Positions 31,861 to 39,340 of a stretch of DNA of 54,476 nt are shown here, in pieces; positions within the stretch are counted from its first letter, which is position 1; each line of letters opens with the position of its first letter. The stretch lies in assembly GCF_001865065.1 (NCBI RefSeq), contig NZ_MJGN01000067.1, positions 1 through 54,476 of the forward strand, given 5' to 3'. The notes under the pieces are model-generated. The model did not search any database and had not been told where the DNA came from. It worked only from the letters and a program-made list of their open reading frames with translations. The stretch is from Curtobacterium sp. MCBA15_008 (lineage in GTDB: Bacteria > Actinomycetota > Actinomycetes > Actinomycetales > Microbacteriaceae). The translations under genes and the position numbers were made by a program.

Positions 31861-32072
31861 CAGTCCTCCTGACCGCCAGGGTAGGGACGACCGTGCCGGT
31901 CGCACGTGGCCCTCTCAGGACCGGGTGCCCTGCCGGGGGCCCGGGTCGGGCCCCGGTCGCCGCGCCGGGGACCACCCCGGCCGACCGTCGGGGCACCGAG
32001 AGCCCGGTCCTTGCCCGTGCCGCACCGAGCACTGGTCCTCCGAGGGCCACCCTCCCGCGCGTCGCTCGGCGC

Positions 32073-32078
32073 TACCGT
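32073..32078 (+). promoter_or_regulatory. -10 box of the leaderless sensor-domain gene
   Basis: TACCGT stands seven bases before the ATG at 32086. The 225-bp divergent gap (31861-32085) also holds a GC-rich inverted stretch (GGGGCCC-type, about 31935-31985) without an obvious function. Confidence 0.5.
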
Positions 32079-32085
32079 GGGTCGC

Positions 32086-32655
32086 ATGAGCCGCAACGGT
32101 GCCGAGGGCGCGACCCCTGCCGGTGTGCGCGAGATGGTCGTCGCGATCGGGTGCCTCCCGGCGGTGGTCACCGACCGACACCTCACCGTGGTCACGTCGA
32201 ACGCGCTCGCCCAGGCCCTCACCGGAGCGTTCCGCCCCGGTGTGAACATCGCCCGCTACGCGTTCCTCGGGCGGCAGGCCGACGACGAGGCGGATCGGAA
32301 CGACGCGGACGGGGCCGCCACCGGCCGCCTGGACACCATCGCCCAGGTGGCCGCCATGCTCCGGGACTCCCTCGAGCAGCACGAGGAGGACGACGGGTTC
32401 CGTCGGCTCGTGGGCGAGCTGTCCTCGCAGAGCATCCTCTTCGCGCGGACGTGGGCGCACGACCACCGGCGGCCTGCACGCACCGGCGAGGTCGGCTTCG
32501 CGCCGGCGTCGGTGGGACCGCTGTCGATGGCCTTCCAGGAGCTCCTCATCCCGGACGACTTCGCGCTGCGGTTGCTGCTCTGGCGGCCCGCCGGTGCGCC
32601 AGCGTCCCGGCACGCCTACGACCGACTGGTCACGACCGTCACCGCCGAAGACTGA
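32086..32655 (+). CDS. Stand-alone MmyB-like sensor domain lacking its HTH
   Basis: A 189-aa protein matching only the C-terminal half of XRE/MmyB regulators: AVVTDRHLTVVTSNALAQAL, PGVNIARYAFLG, and the closing LSMAFQELLIPDD replace the VADRNLDIVASNAL and FEWELLVVPG segments of the XRE gene at 19217. No helix-turn-helix precedes it; the frame upstream is low-complexity and a leaderless -10 box sits at 32073. It is not a broken gene: start and promoter are intact. It may sense the same ligand as the XRE regulator converging on it and act by dimer formation. Confidence 0.82.
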   Translation: MSRNGAEGATPAGVREMVVAIGCLPAVVTDRHLTVVTSNALAQALTGAFRPGVNIARYAFLGRQADDEADRNDADGAATGRLDTIAQVAAMLRDSLEQHEEDDGFRRLVGELSSQSILFARTWAHDHRRPARTGEVGFAPASVGPLSMAFQELLIPDDFALRLLLWRPAGAPASRHAYDRLVTTVTAED

Positions 32656-32657
32656 CC

Positions 32658-32703
32658 GTCACCGCCCGGGCGGAGCCGCCCGAGCGGAGCCGCCCGAGCG
32701 GGG
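32658..32703 (+). repeat. 14-bp tandem repeat CCGCCCGAGCGGAG
   Basis: About three copies of a 14-bp unit, with self-complementary CCGCCCGGGCGG-type segments, lie between the convergent sensor-domain and XRE genes. It may act as a terminator for both. Confidence 0.5.
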
Positions 32704-32711
32704 CCCGCCTG

Positions 32712-33560
32712 TCACCCCTCGCGCGGACCCGCGCCGAGCGGCCCTGCCCCCACCGCGATGACCTCGGTCAGGTACGCCAGCACCGCCGCCCCGGGCGACC
32801 CCGGCGGCGCGTAGAGCAGGTTCACGGTCAGCCCGTCGTGTCCGGGCATCACGAGGTCCTCCCACTCGAACTCCATCGACCCGAACGGTTCCACCTGTTC
32901 GATGCAGGTCCCCGACGTGTAGACGTGCACCTCGTGCCGCGCCCACATGTCGGCGAACGTCCCGTCGCCGATGGAGAGACGCCCGACCAGGTCCTGGATC
33001 CGCGGGTCCTCCGGATCGGCACGCATGCGCAGCACCGCGACCATCTCCTGCGCACGGCGGTGCCAGTCCGGGTAGGTGTCCCGGTCGACCTCGGTGAACA
33101 TCCGCAGCAGCCGGTTCGCACCCACCTGCATGCTCGGGCTGAGGGCCGCCGCGAGCGCGTTCGAGGCGACCACGTCGAGCCGGTCGTCGACGACGAACGC
33201 CGGGATGTCGGACCGGCGTGCGAGCAGGCGCTGGATCGCGGGTTCGTCGGCGGCGCTGCGGCCCCGCCGTCGCGGACCGAATGGCGGACGGGCGAGCCGA
33301 CGGAGGTACGCCACGGCGACTTCGTCGAGCGCGAGTGCCCGGCCGAGGCAGAGCACCACCTGGTCGGAGGGCTGGTGGTCGCGGCCCTGCTCGAGACGCA
33401 GGTAGTACTCGGCGCTGATGCCGGCGAGGGTGGCCACTTCCTCTCGGCGGAGTCCGCGGACCCGCCGGTTCGGTTCGCGTGGGAGCCCGACGTCCTCGGG
33501 CTGGGTCAGGTCGCGCCGTGCGCGGAGGTACTCACCGACCAGGGAAGCGTGCGACGGCAT
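32712..33560 (-). CDS. XRE-family regulator with MmyB-like ligand-binding domain
   Basis: A 282-aa regulator: N-terminal HTH (MPSHASLVGEYLRARRDL, GLRREEVATLAGISAEYYLRLEQGR) and C-terminal sensor domain (AFVVDDRLDVVASNALAAAL, PFGSMEFEWEDLVMPG). This family often represses adjacent short-chain or flavin oxidoreductases and binds small ligands. The ATG at 33558-33560 has AAGGAG at six bases. It converges on the HTH-less sensor gene. A 302-bp repeat-rich gap precedes it. Confidence 0.9.
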   Translation of the reverse strand: MPSHASLVGEYLRARRDLTQPEDVGLPREPNRRVRGLRREEVATLAGISAEYYLRLEQGRDHQPSDQVVLCLGRALALDEVAVAYLRRLARPPFGPRRRGRSAADEPAIQRLLARRSDIPAFVVDDRLDVVASNALAAALSPSMQVGANRLLRMFTEVDRDTYPDWHRRAQEMVAVLRMRADPEDPRIQDLVGRLSIGDGTFADMWARHEVHVYTSGTCIEQVEPFGSMEFEWEDLVMPGHDGLTVNLLYAPPGSPGAAVLAYLTEVIAVGAGPLGAGPREG

Positions 33561-33654
33561 CTCTGCTCCTTCTCACCGGGCAACGAGGCCGGGCCGCCAG
33601 GACGGCGGCACCGCGGGGTCATCGTCCCGCGCCCGCGCTACGTCCAAGACCAGC

Positions 33655-33828
33655 GCTGCGCGATCCGACAAGACGGCCTGCGCGATCCGACAAGCCGCAG
33701 GCAAGCAGCAGCCAGGCAGCGGCCAGGCAGCAGCCAAGCAGCGGCCAGGCAGCAGCCAAGCAGCAGGAAAGCACCACGCAAGCAGCAGCCAGCCAGCAGG
33801 CAAGCACCACGCAAGCAGCAGCCGAGCA
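33655..33828. repeat. AGC-rich variable-number repeat cluster
   Basis: Within the 302-bp gene-free gap 33561-33862 there are three nested arrays: TGCGCGATCCGACAAG twice (33657-33672 and 33680-33695), a 22-bp unit GCGGCCAGGCAGCAGCCAAGCA twice (33719-33740, 33741-33762) and a 33-bp unit beginning GCAGGAAAGCACC or GCAGGCAAGCACC twice (33763-33795, 33796-33828). The base composition is far richer in A than its surroundings. Open frames through it are low-complexity and I do not call a gene. Confidence 0.8.
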
Positions 33829-33862
33829 AGCCAGCACGCCAGCAGCCCGGACGCCCAGCAGG

Positions 33863-34783
33863 TCAGCCCTCCCCGTCCCGACCCCGCCCCGCCCGGTACT
33901 CCTGCGGCCCGACCCCGAAGCGCGCCCGGAACGCCCGGCTGAAGCTCGACGCCGAGCCGAACCCCGCCCGACGCCCGACGGCCTCCACCCCCACGTGGTC
34001 GACCAGCTCCGGGTCGCGGAGCAGCCCGGCCGCCCGCCGCAGTCGGGACTCTGCGATGAGCCGTCCCGGCCCCGCGTCCTCACCCTCGAACGCCTTCTGC
34101 AGCGTCCGCGGCGACACCTGCATCGCCGCGGCGACCGTCCCCACCGTCAGGCCGGGGTCCGTCGAGAACAACTCGATGTGCCGCTTCGCCCGGATCCGGA
34201 GCGCGAGGGCCGCCGCGTCCGAGGGGACCTGCCGGACGGTCGCGTCGACGGCGAACCCGTTCGCGAGCGAGATGAGCGCCTGTCCGGCGGCCGCTTCGCT
34301 CGCCGCGTCCCGCCCGTCCCCGAGGTCCGACCGGAGCACACTCGTCGCCACCGACGCGATCATCACGGGCACGCCGGAGGTCAGGGGGAACACGCCGTCG
34401 GTGAGGTCGTCGAGCTCGCTGCCGCTCAGGTGCAGCGCGCTCCGCTCCATCCGCACCGACACCGCCACGAACCCCGGGGTCACCCCGAACTCGTGGATGC
34501 GCTGCATGCGGTCGACGCTCAGCGTGCCGGCGCCGTTGACGGTCTCGCTCGACGACCGGCGCACGGTGATCGCCCCGGAGGCGATGAACGCCCACACGAC
34601 GGCATCGCCCGGGTCGACGTAGGCGTACTCGTCCGGGTCGGCCGCGTTGGGCGCCCGGGTGCGGGTGACGGTCACGGGGCCGATCCGGCGGCTCTCGACG
34701 ACCGCGACGCTGCGGCCGGGGAACCGGCCGTCCTCGCGACGTGCGAAGGGGAGGTACACGCTCGTCCTCCCCTCACGGGTCAC
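33863..34783 (-). CDS. AraC-family transcriptional regulator
   Basis: A 306-aa regulator. The C-terminal 100 residues are two HTH motifs: GLTVGTVAAAMQVSPRTLQKAFEG and HVGVEAVGRRAGFGSASSFSRAFRARFGVGPQEYR. The N-terminal 190 residues are a ligand-binding-like domain similar to AraC_binding_2. The GTG at 34781-34783 follows TAGGCT by seven bases, so it is leaderless. It is divergent from the GntR operon across 286 bp. Target and ligand are unknown. Confidence 0.88.
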   Translation of the reverse strand: MTREGRTSVYLPFARREDGRFPGRSVAVVESRRIGPVTVTRTRAPNAADPDEYAYVDPGDAVVWAFIASGAITVRRSSSETVNGAGTLSVDRMQRIHEFGVTPGFVAVSVRMERSALHLSGSELDDLTDGVFPLTSGVPVMIASVATSVLRSDLGDGRDAASEAAAGQALISLANGFAVDATVRQVPSDAAALALRIRAKRHIELFSTDPGLTVGTVAAAMQVSPRTLQKAFEGEDAGPGRLIAESRLRRAAGLLRDPELVDHVGVEAVGRRAGFGSASSFSRAFRARFGVGPQEYRAGRGRDGEG

Positions 34784-34790
34784 TGCCCCG

Positions 34791-34796
34791 AGCCTA
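34791..34796 (-). promoter_or_regulatory. -10 box of the leaderless AraC gene
   Basis: Minus-strand TAGGCT, seven bases before GTG 34783. It fits the leaderless grammar of the window. Confidence 0.5.
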
Positions 34797-34959
34797 TTGC
34801 CCGACGTGCGCCGCCGGGTGGGTCGATCGACCCGACCCGACGGCGGGTCGCCTCCGCGTCGCTCGGCTCCGATCCGGCCGGGAGGCGCGGAGCGGCCATG
34901 CGCGCCGCTCGCGTCCGCCTCGTGGCCGGTGCCGACCCCGGCTCCCGGTCCGGTCCGCC

Positions 34960-34998
34960 GTCCGGGTGCGCCGTCCGGGTGCGCGGTCCGGGTGCGCT
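34960..34998 (+). repeat. Three tandem 13-bp units GTCCGGGTGCGCN
   Basis: GTCCGGGTGCGCC, GTCCGGGTGCGCG and GTCCGGGTGCGCT follow one another, starting 110 bp upstream of the GntR gene and just before its operator. They could be binding sites for the divergent AraC protein, which favours direct repeats. This is pattern only. Confidence 0.55.
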
Positions 34999-35018
34999 CG
35001 TGTGACGACCGTGTAAAA

Positions 35019-35029
35019 GATGGTCCGAC
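35019..35029. promoter_or_regulatory. GntR/FadR-type operator TGGTCCGACCA
   Basis: TGGTC-C-GACCA is a perfect palindrome with an odd centre, the TGGTnnnACCA form bound by FadR-subfamily GntR proteins. It lies at about -51 to -41 from the predicted start of the GntR gene, so it probably serves autoregulation of the GntR-amidase operon. Confidence 0.65.
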
Positions 35030-35056
35030 CAATGAACCAAGGGGACCAAGTCGCCC

Positions 35057-35062
35057 TAGGGT
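35057..35062 (+). promoter_or_regulatory. -10 box of the leaderless GntR operon
   Basis: TAGGGT is seven bases before ATG 35070, which therefore is the predicted first base of the mRNA. Confidence 0.55.
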
Positions 35063-35069
35063 TCTGCAC

Positions 35070-35777
35070 ATGGAACACGGACACGGCCTCCACCGGGGGC
35101 GGACCCTCGGCGCGGCCACCGCCGCACACCTGGGGCGCCTGGTGCGCGACGAGCTCTCCCCCGGTGACAAGCTGCCGCCCGAGCGGACCCTCGCCGAGGA
35201 CCTCGCCGTCTCACGCACGACGGTGCGCGAGGCCCTGCAGGAACTCGAGCGCCGCCGGCTCGTCTCGCGCACCCCGGGCCGCGGGACCGTCGTGCTGCCG
35301 CGGTCGGTCGAGGCCGACCAGCTCCTGGGGTTGGTCGACGGAGCCCGCTCCGAACGGGACCCGTCCGAGACCGAGCACGTGTCGGAGTTCCGCGCCCTCG
35401 TCGAACCGCAGATCGCGGGGCTCGCCGCCCGCCGTGCCGACGAGTCCGACCTCCTGCAGCTCGAGGGCGTGCTCGCGTCGACCCACGCCGGCCTCAGTCC
35501 CGCCGAGTCCCTCGCGCAGGACGTCGCCTTCCACGTGCAGGTCGCCCGGGCCTCGGGCAACCCGCTGTTCGTGTCGCTCTGCGAGCTCAGCAGCGGCTGG
35601 GTCGAGGACGTCCGCGCGAAGTCGCACAGCACGAGTCACGGGCGGCGGTCCTCGTTCGAGTGGCACGAGCGCATCCACGACGCGATCCGCCGGCACGACG
35701 AGGCCGCCGCCCGCCAGGCGATGGCGGACCACCTGACCGACGTCGCCCACCTGGTCGAGAGGACCCCCCACCAGTGA
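35070..35777 (+). CDS. GntR-family (FadR/FCD) transcriptional regulator
   Basis: A 235-aa regulator with the N-terminal winged helix (GDKLPPERTLAEDLAVSRTTVREALQELERRRLV, about residues 30-65) and a C-terminal all-helical FCD domain whose metal- or ligand-binding residues include D and H in AQDVAFHVQVARASGNP and H at WHERIHDAI. ATG 35070 is chosen because of the leaderless -10 box. The acetamidase gene overlaps by four bases (GTGA), so the regulator is the first gene of the amide operon and probably represses it in response to an amide or acid. Confidence 0.92.
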   Translation: MEHGHGLHRGRTLGAATAAHLGRLVRDELSPGDKLPPERTLAEDLAVSRTTVREALQELERRRLVSRTPGRGTVVLPRSVEADQLLGLVDGARSERDPSETEHVSEFRALVEPQIAGLAARRADESDLLQLEGVLASTHAGLSPAESLAQDVAFHVQVARASGNPLFVSLCELSSGWVEDVRAKSHSTSHGRRSSFEWHERIHDAIRRHDEAAARQAMADHLTDVAHLVERTPHQ

Positions 35778-36871
35778 CGCACACCACGACCGCCAGCCGG
35801 ACGCTCCAGCCCGGCACCGGCCCGATCCGCGCCGACCACTACCTGCCCGTCGACGCCCAACAGGTCGCGTGGGGGCGGCTGCCGAACGGTGACTCGAGGC
35901 CGGCCCTGACCGTGCCGGCGGGCACCGAGGTGACGATCGACACGGTCAGCCACGAGGGGATCCTCCCCGACCAGGGCAGCGACCCGCTGGCGTTCTTCGC
36001 GCGCCACGGCATCGCGCCGGACGCCGTGCTCGAGGACGCGATCGCCGTCACCCGGAACACCCGCCGGGACCCGGACCAGGACGGCCCGCACGTCGTCTCC
36101 GGGCCGATCGCGGTCGAGGGCGCCGAGCCGGGCGACGTCCTCACGATGACCGTCGTCGAGACGCTCCCCCGCGTGCCCTACGGCGTGGTGTCGAACCGCC
36201 ACGGCCGCGGCGCCCTGCACGGCGAGTACCCGGTCGACGGCCGCACGGTCAGCGTCTTCGCCGACGTGGTCACCGACGACGACGGCGCCTGGGGGCGGAT
36301 CCCCCTCACCCCGGCACGGGAGCGCTTCGCCCGGTTCCCGCTCGCCCCGTTCCTCGGCATCATGGGCGTCGCGACGCCCGGCGACCGGCTGCACTCCGTC
36401 CCGCCCGGACGGCACGGCGGCAACATCGACGTGAACCTGCTGCAGGCCGGCGCGCAGCTGCACCTCCCGGTCCTCGTGCCGGGGGCGCTCGCCTACGTCG
36501 GCGACCCGCACTTCGCGCAGGGCGACGGCGAGGTCGCGCTCACCGCGATGGAGGCATCCCTCCGCGCGACCGTCCGGTTCGACCTCACGCCGGCCGGCGA
36601 GGCGGCAGCGCGCTTCGGCGACCTCGTGTGGCCGCTCGTCGAGACGCACGAGCACCTCGTGCCGACCGGCCTCGACCCGGACCTCGACGAGGCCGTCCGG
36701 GCATGCGTCCGGCACGCCGTCGCGATCCTCGGCGCCCGTTACGGCATGGAACCGCACCTGGCGTACGCCTACCTCAGCGCAGCCACCGACTTCAACATCT
36801 CGCAGGTGGTCGACCTCGTGACCGGTGCCCACGCCCGCATCCGCAAGAGCGACTTCGAGGGAGCACGATGA
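35774..36871 (+). CDS. Acetamidase/formamidase family protein (FmdA/AmdA)
   Basis: A 365-aa cytoplasmic amidohydrolase of the FmdA_AmdA family, which releases ammonia from short amides. The core carries VSHEGILPDQGSDP, TPGDRLHSVPPGRHGGNIDVN and the PGALAYVGDPHFAQGDGE segment, containing the Asp, His and Glu that bind metal in this family. GTG 35774 overlaps the GntR stop. The AtzH-amidase follows by ATGA overlap. The exact substrate is not known. Confidence 0.9.
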   Translation: MTHTTTASRTLQPGTGPIRADHYLPVDAQQVAWGRLPNGDSRPALTVPAGTEVTIDTVSHEGILPDQGSDPLAFFARHGIAPDAVLEDAIAVTRNTRRDPDQDGPHVVSGPIAVEGAEPGDVLTMTVVETLPRVPYGVVSNRHGRGALHGEYPVDGRTVSVFADVVTDDDGAWGRIPLTPARERFARFPLAPFLGIMGVATPGDRLHSVPPGRHGGNIDVNLLQAGAQLHLPVLVPGALAYVGDPHFAQGDGEVALTAMEASLRATVRFDLTPAGEAAARFGDLVWPLVETHEHLVPTGLDPDLDEAVRACVRHAVAILGARYGMEPHLAYAYLSAATDFNISQVVDLVTGAHARIRKSDFEGAR

Positions 36872-38397
36872 GCCCCGCCGAGCACGCACCCGACGGGCTC
36901 CTCGAGGCCCTCGACGCCTACGAGGCCGCCCTGATGGCGAACGACCTCGACGCGCTCGACGACGCCTTCGTCCGCGCCCCGGACACGCTGCGCGGGGACG
37001 ACCGCGGGCTCCTCGTCGGCCACGACACGATCAGCGCCTTCCGCGGCGCCCGCGGCGGGGTGCCCGAGCGCACCCTCACGCGGGTCGAGGTCCGGACCCT
37101 CGCCGACGACCTCGCCCTCGTCGTCTCGGTCTCCGGCTTCACCGCGGGCGGCAACGGCCTGCAGACCCAGCTGTGGCGACGCACCGACGGCACGTGGCGC
37201 ATCTCGGCCGCCCACGTCACCGGACGCCCCCGCGCGTTCGACCCGACGATCTGGCGCACGGTCGGCGACCCGCTGCTCCCCTCGACGGGGACCGGCCCGC
37301 TCGACGGCACGACCGTCGCCGTGAAGGACCTCTACGCCGTCCCCGGCCACCCGGTCGGCGCCGGCAACCCGACCCACCTAGCCGAGTCCACGCAACAGGC
37401 CGTGCCCGCGGCGGCCGTCGCAGCGCTCCTCGACGCGGGCGCGTCGATCCGCGGGATCGCCCGGACCGACGAGTTCGCCTACAACCTGACGGGGCGGAAC
37501 GAGCACCACGGCACCCCGCCCAACGGGGCGGTCCCGACGGCACTGCCGGGAGGCTCGTCCAGCGGCTCCGCATCGGCCGTCCGCCTCGGGATGGCCGACA
37601 TCGGACTCGGAACCGACACCGCGGGATCGGTCCGGGTCCCCGCCTCGTACCAGGGACTCTGGGGCCTCCGGACGACCCACGACGCCGTCTCCCGCCAGGG
37701 ACTCCTGCCGCTCGCGCCGTCGTTCGACACCGTCGGGTGGCTCACGCGCGACCCGGACCTGCTCGGCCGGGTGCTCGACGCCTCGGTGCCGGATTCCCGC
37801 ACGACCGACGACGACCCGCCCGCGGTCCTGACCGTCGTCACCGACCTCGTCGACGCCGCCGAACCCGCCACCCGCGATGCCTTCCGCGCGCTCGTCGGCA
37901 CGGACCTCGCCGAGGTCACGCTCACCGAGCTCGGGATCCCACCGCTCGAGGTGCTCCGCGAGACGATGCGTCTCGTGCAGGCGGCCGAGGCCACCGCTGC
38001 CCACGGGCCGTGGATCGCCGCACACCCGGGAGCACTCAGCACCGTCGTCGGTGACCGGTTCGCCGCCGCGGCCGCGAACCCACCCGAGCAGGTCGCCGAC
38101 GCCGTCGCACGGCTCGCAGCACTGCGCGCGACGATCCGCCACGCTGCCGTCGGCCGCGTCCTCCTGTTCCCCACCGCCCCCGGACCGGCACCGTCCCTGA
38201 CCGCCGACACCGTCACGCTCGAACGTGCGCGGACGGCGACCACGGCGATGACGAGCCTCGCGAGCGTGGGCGGCCTCCCCGCGGTGAGCGCACCGGCCGT
38301 CACGGTCGACGGCGCGCCCGTCGGGATCTGCCTCGTCGGCGCTGCCGGCACCGACCGTGCCCTCGTGCGCACCGCCGGGCGGATGCTGCGGGACTAG
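36868..38397 (+). CDS. Amidase fused to an N-terminal AtzH-like (DUF3225) domain
   Basis: A 509-aa protein. Residues 1-128 are a cystatin-like AtzH domain (LDAYEAALMANDLDALDDAF, HDTISAFRG, WRISAAHVTGR); from about residue 140 it is an amidase-signature enzyme. The catalytic Ser-Ser-Lys triad is K153 (VAVKDLYAVPG), a serine in GGSSSGS (228-234) and nucleophile S254 (TDTAGSVRVP). AtzH proteins partner AtzE amidases in cyanuric acid (1-carboxybiuret) pathways; here the two are one chain. The substrate is inferred to be an amide or ureide. Its TAG stop is shared with the convergent SpoU gene in CTAG. Confidence 0.88.
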   Translation: MSPAEHAPDGLLEALDAYEAALMANDLDALDDAFVRAPDTLRGDDRGLLVGHDTISAFRGARGGVPERTLTRVEVRTLADDLALVVSVSGFTAGGNGLQTQLWRRTDGTWRISAAHVTGRPRAFDPTIWRTVGDPLLPSTGTGPLDGTTVAVKDLYAVPGHPVGAGNPTHLAESTQQAVPAAAVAALLDAGASIRGIARTDEFAYNLTGRNEHHGTPPNGAVPTALPGGSSSGSASAVRLGMADIGLGTDTAGSVRVPASYQGLWGLRTTHDAVSRQGLLPLAPSFDTVGWLTRDPDLLGRVLDASVPDSRTTDDDPPAVLTVVTDLVDAAEPATRDAFRALVGTDLAEVTLTELGIPPLEVLRETMRLVQAAEATAAHGPWIAAHPGALSTVVGDRFAAAAANPPEQVADAVARLAALRATIRHAAVGRVLLFPTAPGPAPSLTADTVTLERARTATTAMTSLASVGGLPAVSAPAVTVDGAPVGICLVGAAGTDRALVRTAGRMLRD

Positions 38398-39245
38398 GCC
38401 GAGCCGCGCCTCCCGGCCGGCGCAGCAGACCAGCGCGACCGCTGCGCGTGGGCGACCGCCCACAGTCCCACGGCGCTCGCCGCGGCGACGTTGAGCGAGT
38501 CGACGCCGTGCGACATCGGGATCCGGACGGTGGTGTCCGCCGAGGCCACCGCCGCATCGGTGAGGCCCTGGCCCTCGGTGCCCATCACCAGGGCGACCTT
38601 CTCCGGCACGTCCGCGACGAACGCGTCGAGGTCGACCGAGCGGTCGGTGAGCGCCATCGCCGCCAGGTGGAATCCCTGTGCGCGGAGTTCCTCGCCCGCG
38701 GCCGGCCACTCGCCGATGCGTGTCCACGGGACCTGCAGGACCGTGCCCATGCTGACCCGGACGCTCCGTCGGTACAGCGGGTCGGCGCACCGCGGGCTGA
38801 CCAGGACGGCGTCCGCACCGAGCCCGGCGACGCTCCGGAACACGGCCCCGACGTTCGTGTGGTCGACGATGTCCTCGAGCACGACGACGAGCTTCGCGTC
38901 CCGCACCACGTCGGCGACGTCCGGCAGTGCCGGGCGCTGCATCGCCGCGAGGGCGCCACGGTGCATGCGGAAGCCGGTGAGGTCCTCGAGCAGGGCGTCG
39001 GGGCCGACGAACACCGGGCCGTCGTGCTCGGCGACGAGCGGCAACACGCTGTCGAGCCACTTCTCCTGCACCAGCACGCTGCGGGGCACGTGCCCGGCGC
39101 GGACCGCGCGCTCGATGACCGTGTTCGACTCGGCGATGTAGAGGCCGCCCTCGACCTCGCTGACCCGGCGGAGCGCCACGTCCGTCAGCCGGGCGAAGTC
39201 GTCGAGGCGGGGGTCGTCGAGGGAGTCGATGCGGACGGCGTGCAC
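38394..39245 (-). CDS. SpoU/TrmH-family RNA 2'-O-methyltransferase
   Basis: A 283-aa SAM-dependent methyltransferase of the trefoil-knot fold that modifies tRNA or rRNA ribose. An N-terminal substrate-binding domain (residues 1-100, SNTVIERAVRAGHVPRSVLV) precedes motif 1 DHTNVGAVFRS, motif 2 LVMGTEGQGL and motif 3 IPMSHGVDSLNVAAASAVGL. The GTG at 39243-39245 is chosen by family alignment; no ribosome site is clear. The last codons overlap a copy of the GGAGGCGCGGCTCG repeat. Divergent from the sirtuin gene. Confidence 0.9.
   Translation of the reverse strand: MHAVRIDSLDDPRLDDFARLTDVALRRVSEVEGGLYIAESNTVIERAVRAGHVPRSVLVQEKWLDSVLPLVAEHDGPVFVGPDALLEDLTGFRMHRGALAAMQRPALPDVADVVRDAKLVVVLEDIVDHTNVGAVFRSVAGLGADAVLVSPRCADPLYRRSVRVSMGTVLQVPWTRIGEWPAAGEELRAQGFHLAAMALTDRSVDLDAFVADVPEKVALVMGTEGQGLTDAAVASADTTVRIPMSHGVDSLNVAAASAVGLWAVAHAQRSRWSAAPAGRRGSA
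38399..38421 (-). repeat. Copy of the GGAGGCGCGGCTCG repeat inside the 3' end of the SpoU gene
   Basis: CCGAGCCGCGCCTCCCGGCCGGC, read in reverse, matches the 44113 and 46037 copies. It encodes the last residues of the methyltransferase (tail AGRRGSA), outside the fold. Confidence 0.45.
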
Positions 39246-39262
39246 GGGGCTCGTTTCAGTGT

Positions 39263-39303
39263 GGTGCGTGCTGGGAAGTGGGTGCGGTGCGTGCTGGGAA
39301 GTG
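39263..39303. promoter_or_regulatory. 18-bp direct repeat upstream of the sirtuin gene
   Basis: GGTGCGTGCTGGGAAGTG occurs at 39263-39280 and 39286-39303 with a 23-bp period, in the 95-bp divergent gap between SpoU and the sirtuin. Its placement 25-65 bp upstream of the sirtuin -10 suggests a regulator site. No family is assigned. Confidence 0.45.
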
Positions 39304-39327
39304 ACCGGGACGGTCGGCTGTTGAGGG

Positions 39328-39333
39328 TACCGT
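39328..39333 (+). promoter_or_regulatory. -10 box of the leaderless sirtuin gene
   Basis: TACCGT stands seven bases before ATG 39341. The alternative start GTG 39332 lies inside the box, which argues for the ATG. Confidence 0.55.
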
Positions 39334-39340
39334 GAACACG

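Noticed and set aside
33573..33829. Cysteine-, alanine- and leucine-rich frames on the minus strand, or Gln/Ala/Ser-rich frames on the plus strand, through the AGC repeats
   Set aside because: Both arise from the repeat units; no start site or fold supports a protein.
31821..34622. A 933-codon plus-strand open frame across four genes
   Set aside because: It covers the sensor gene in another frame and runs antisense to the XRE and AraC genes; composition is arginine- and proline-rich noise.
39332..39340. GTG 39332 as the sirtuin start
   Set aside because: It overlaps the -10 box TACCGT; ATG 39341 fits the leaderless spacing better. It remains an alternative.
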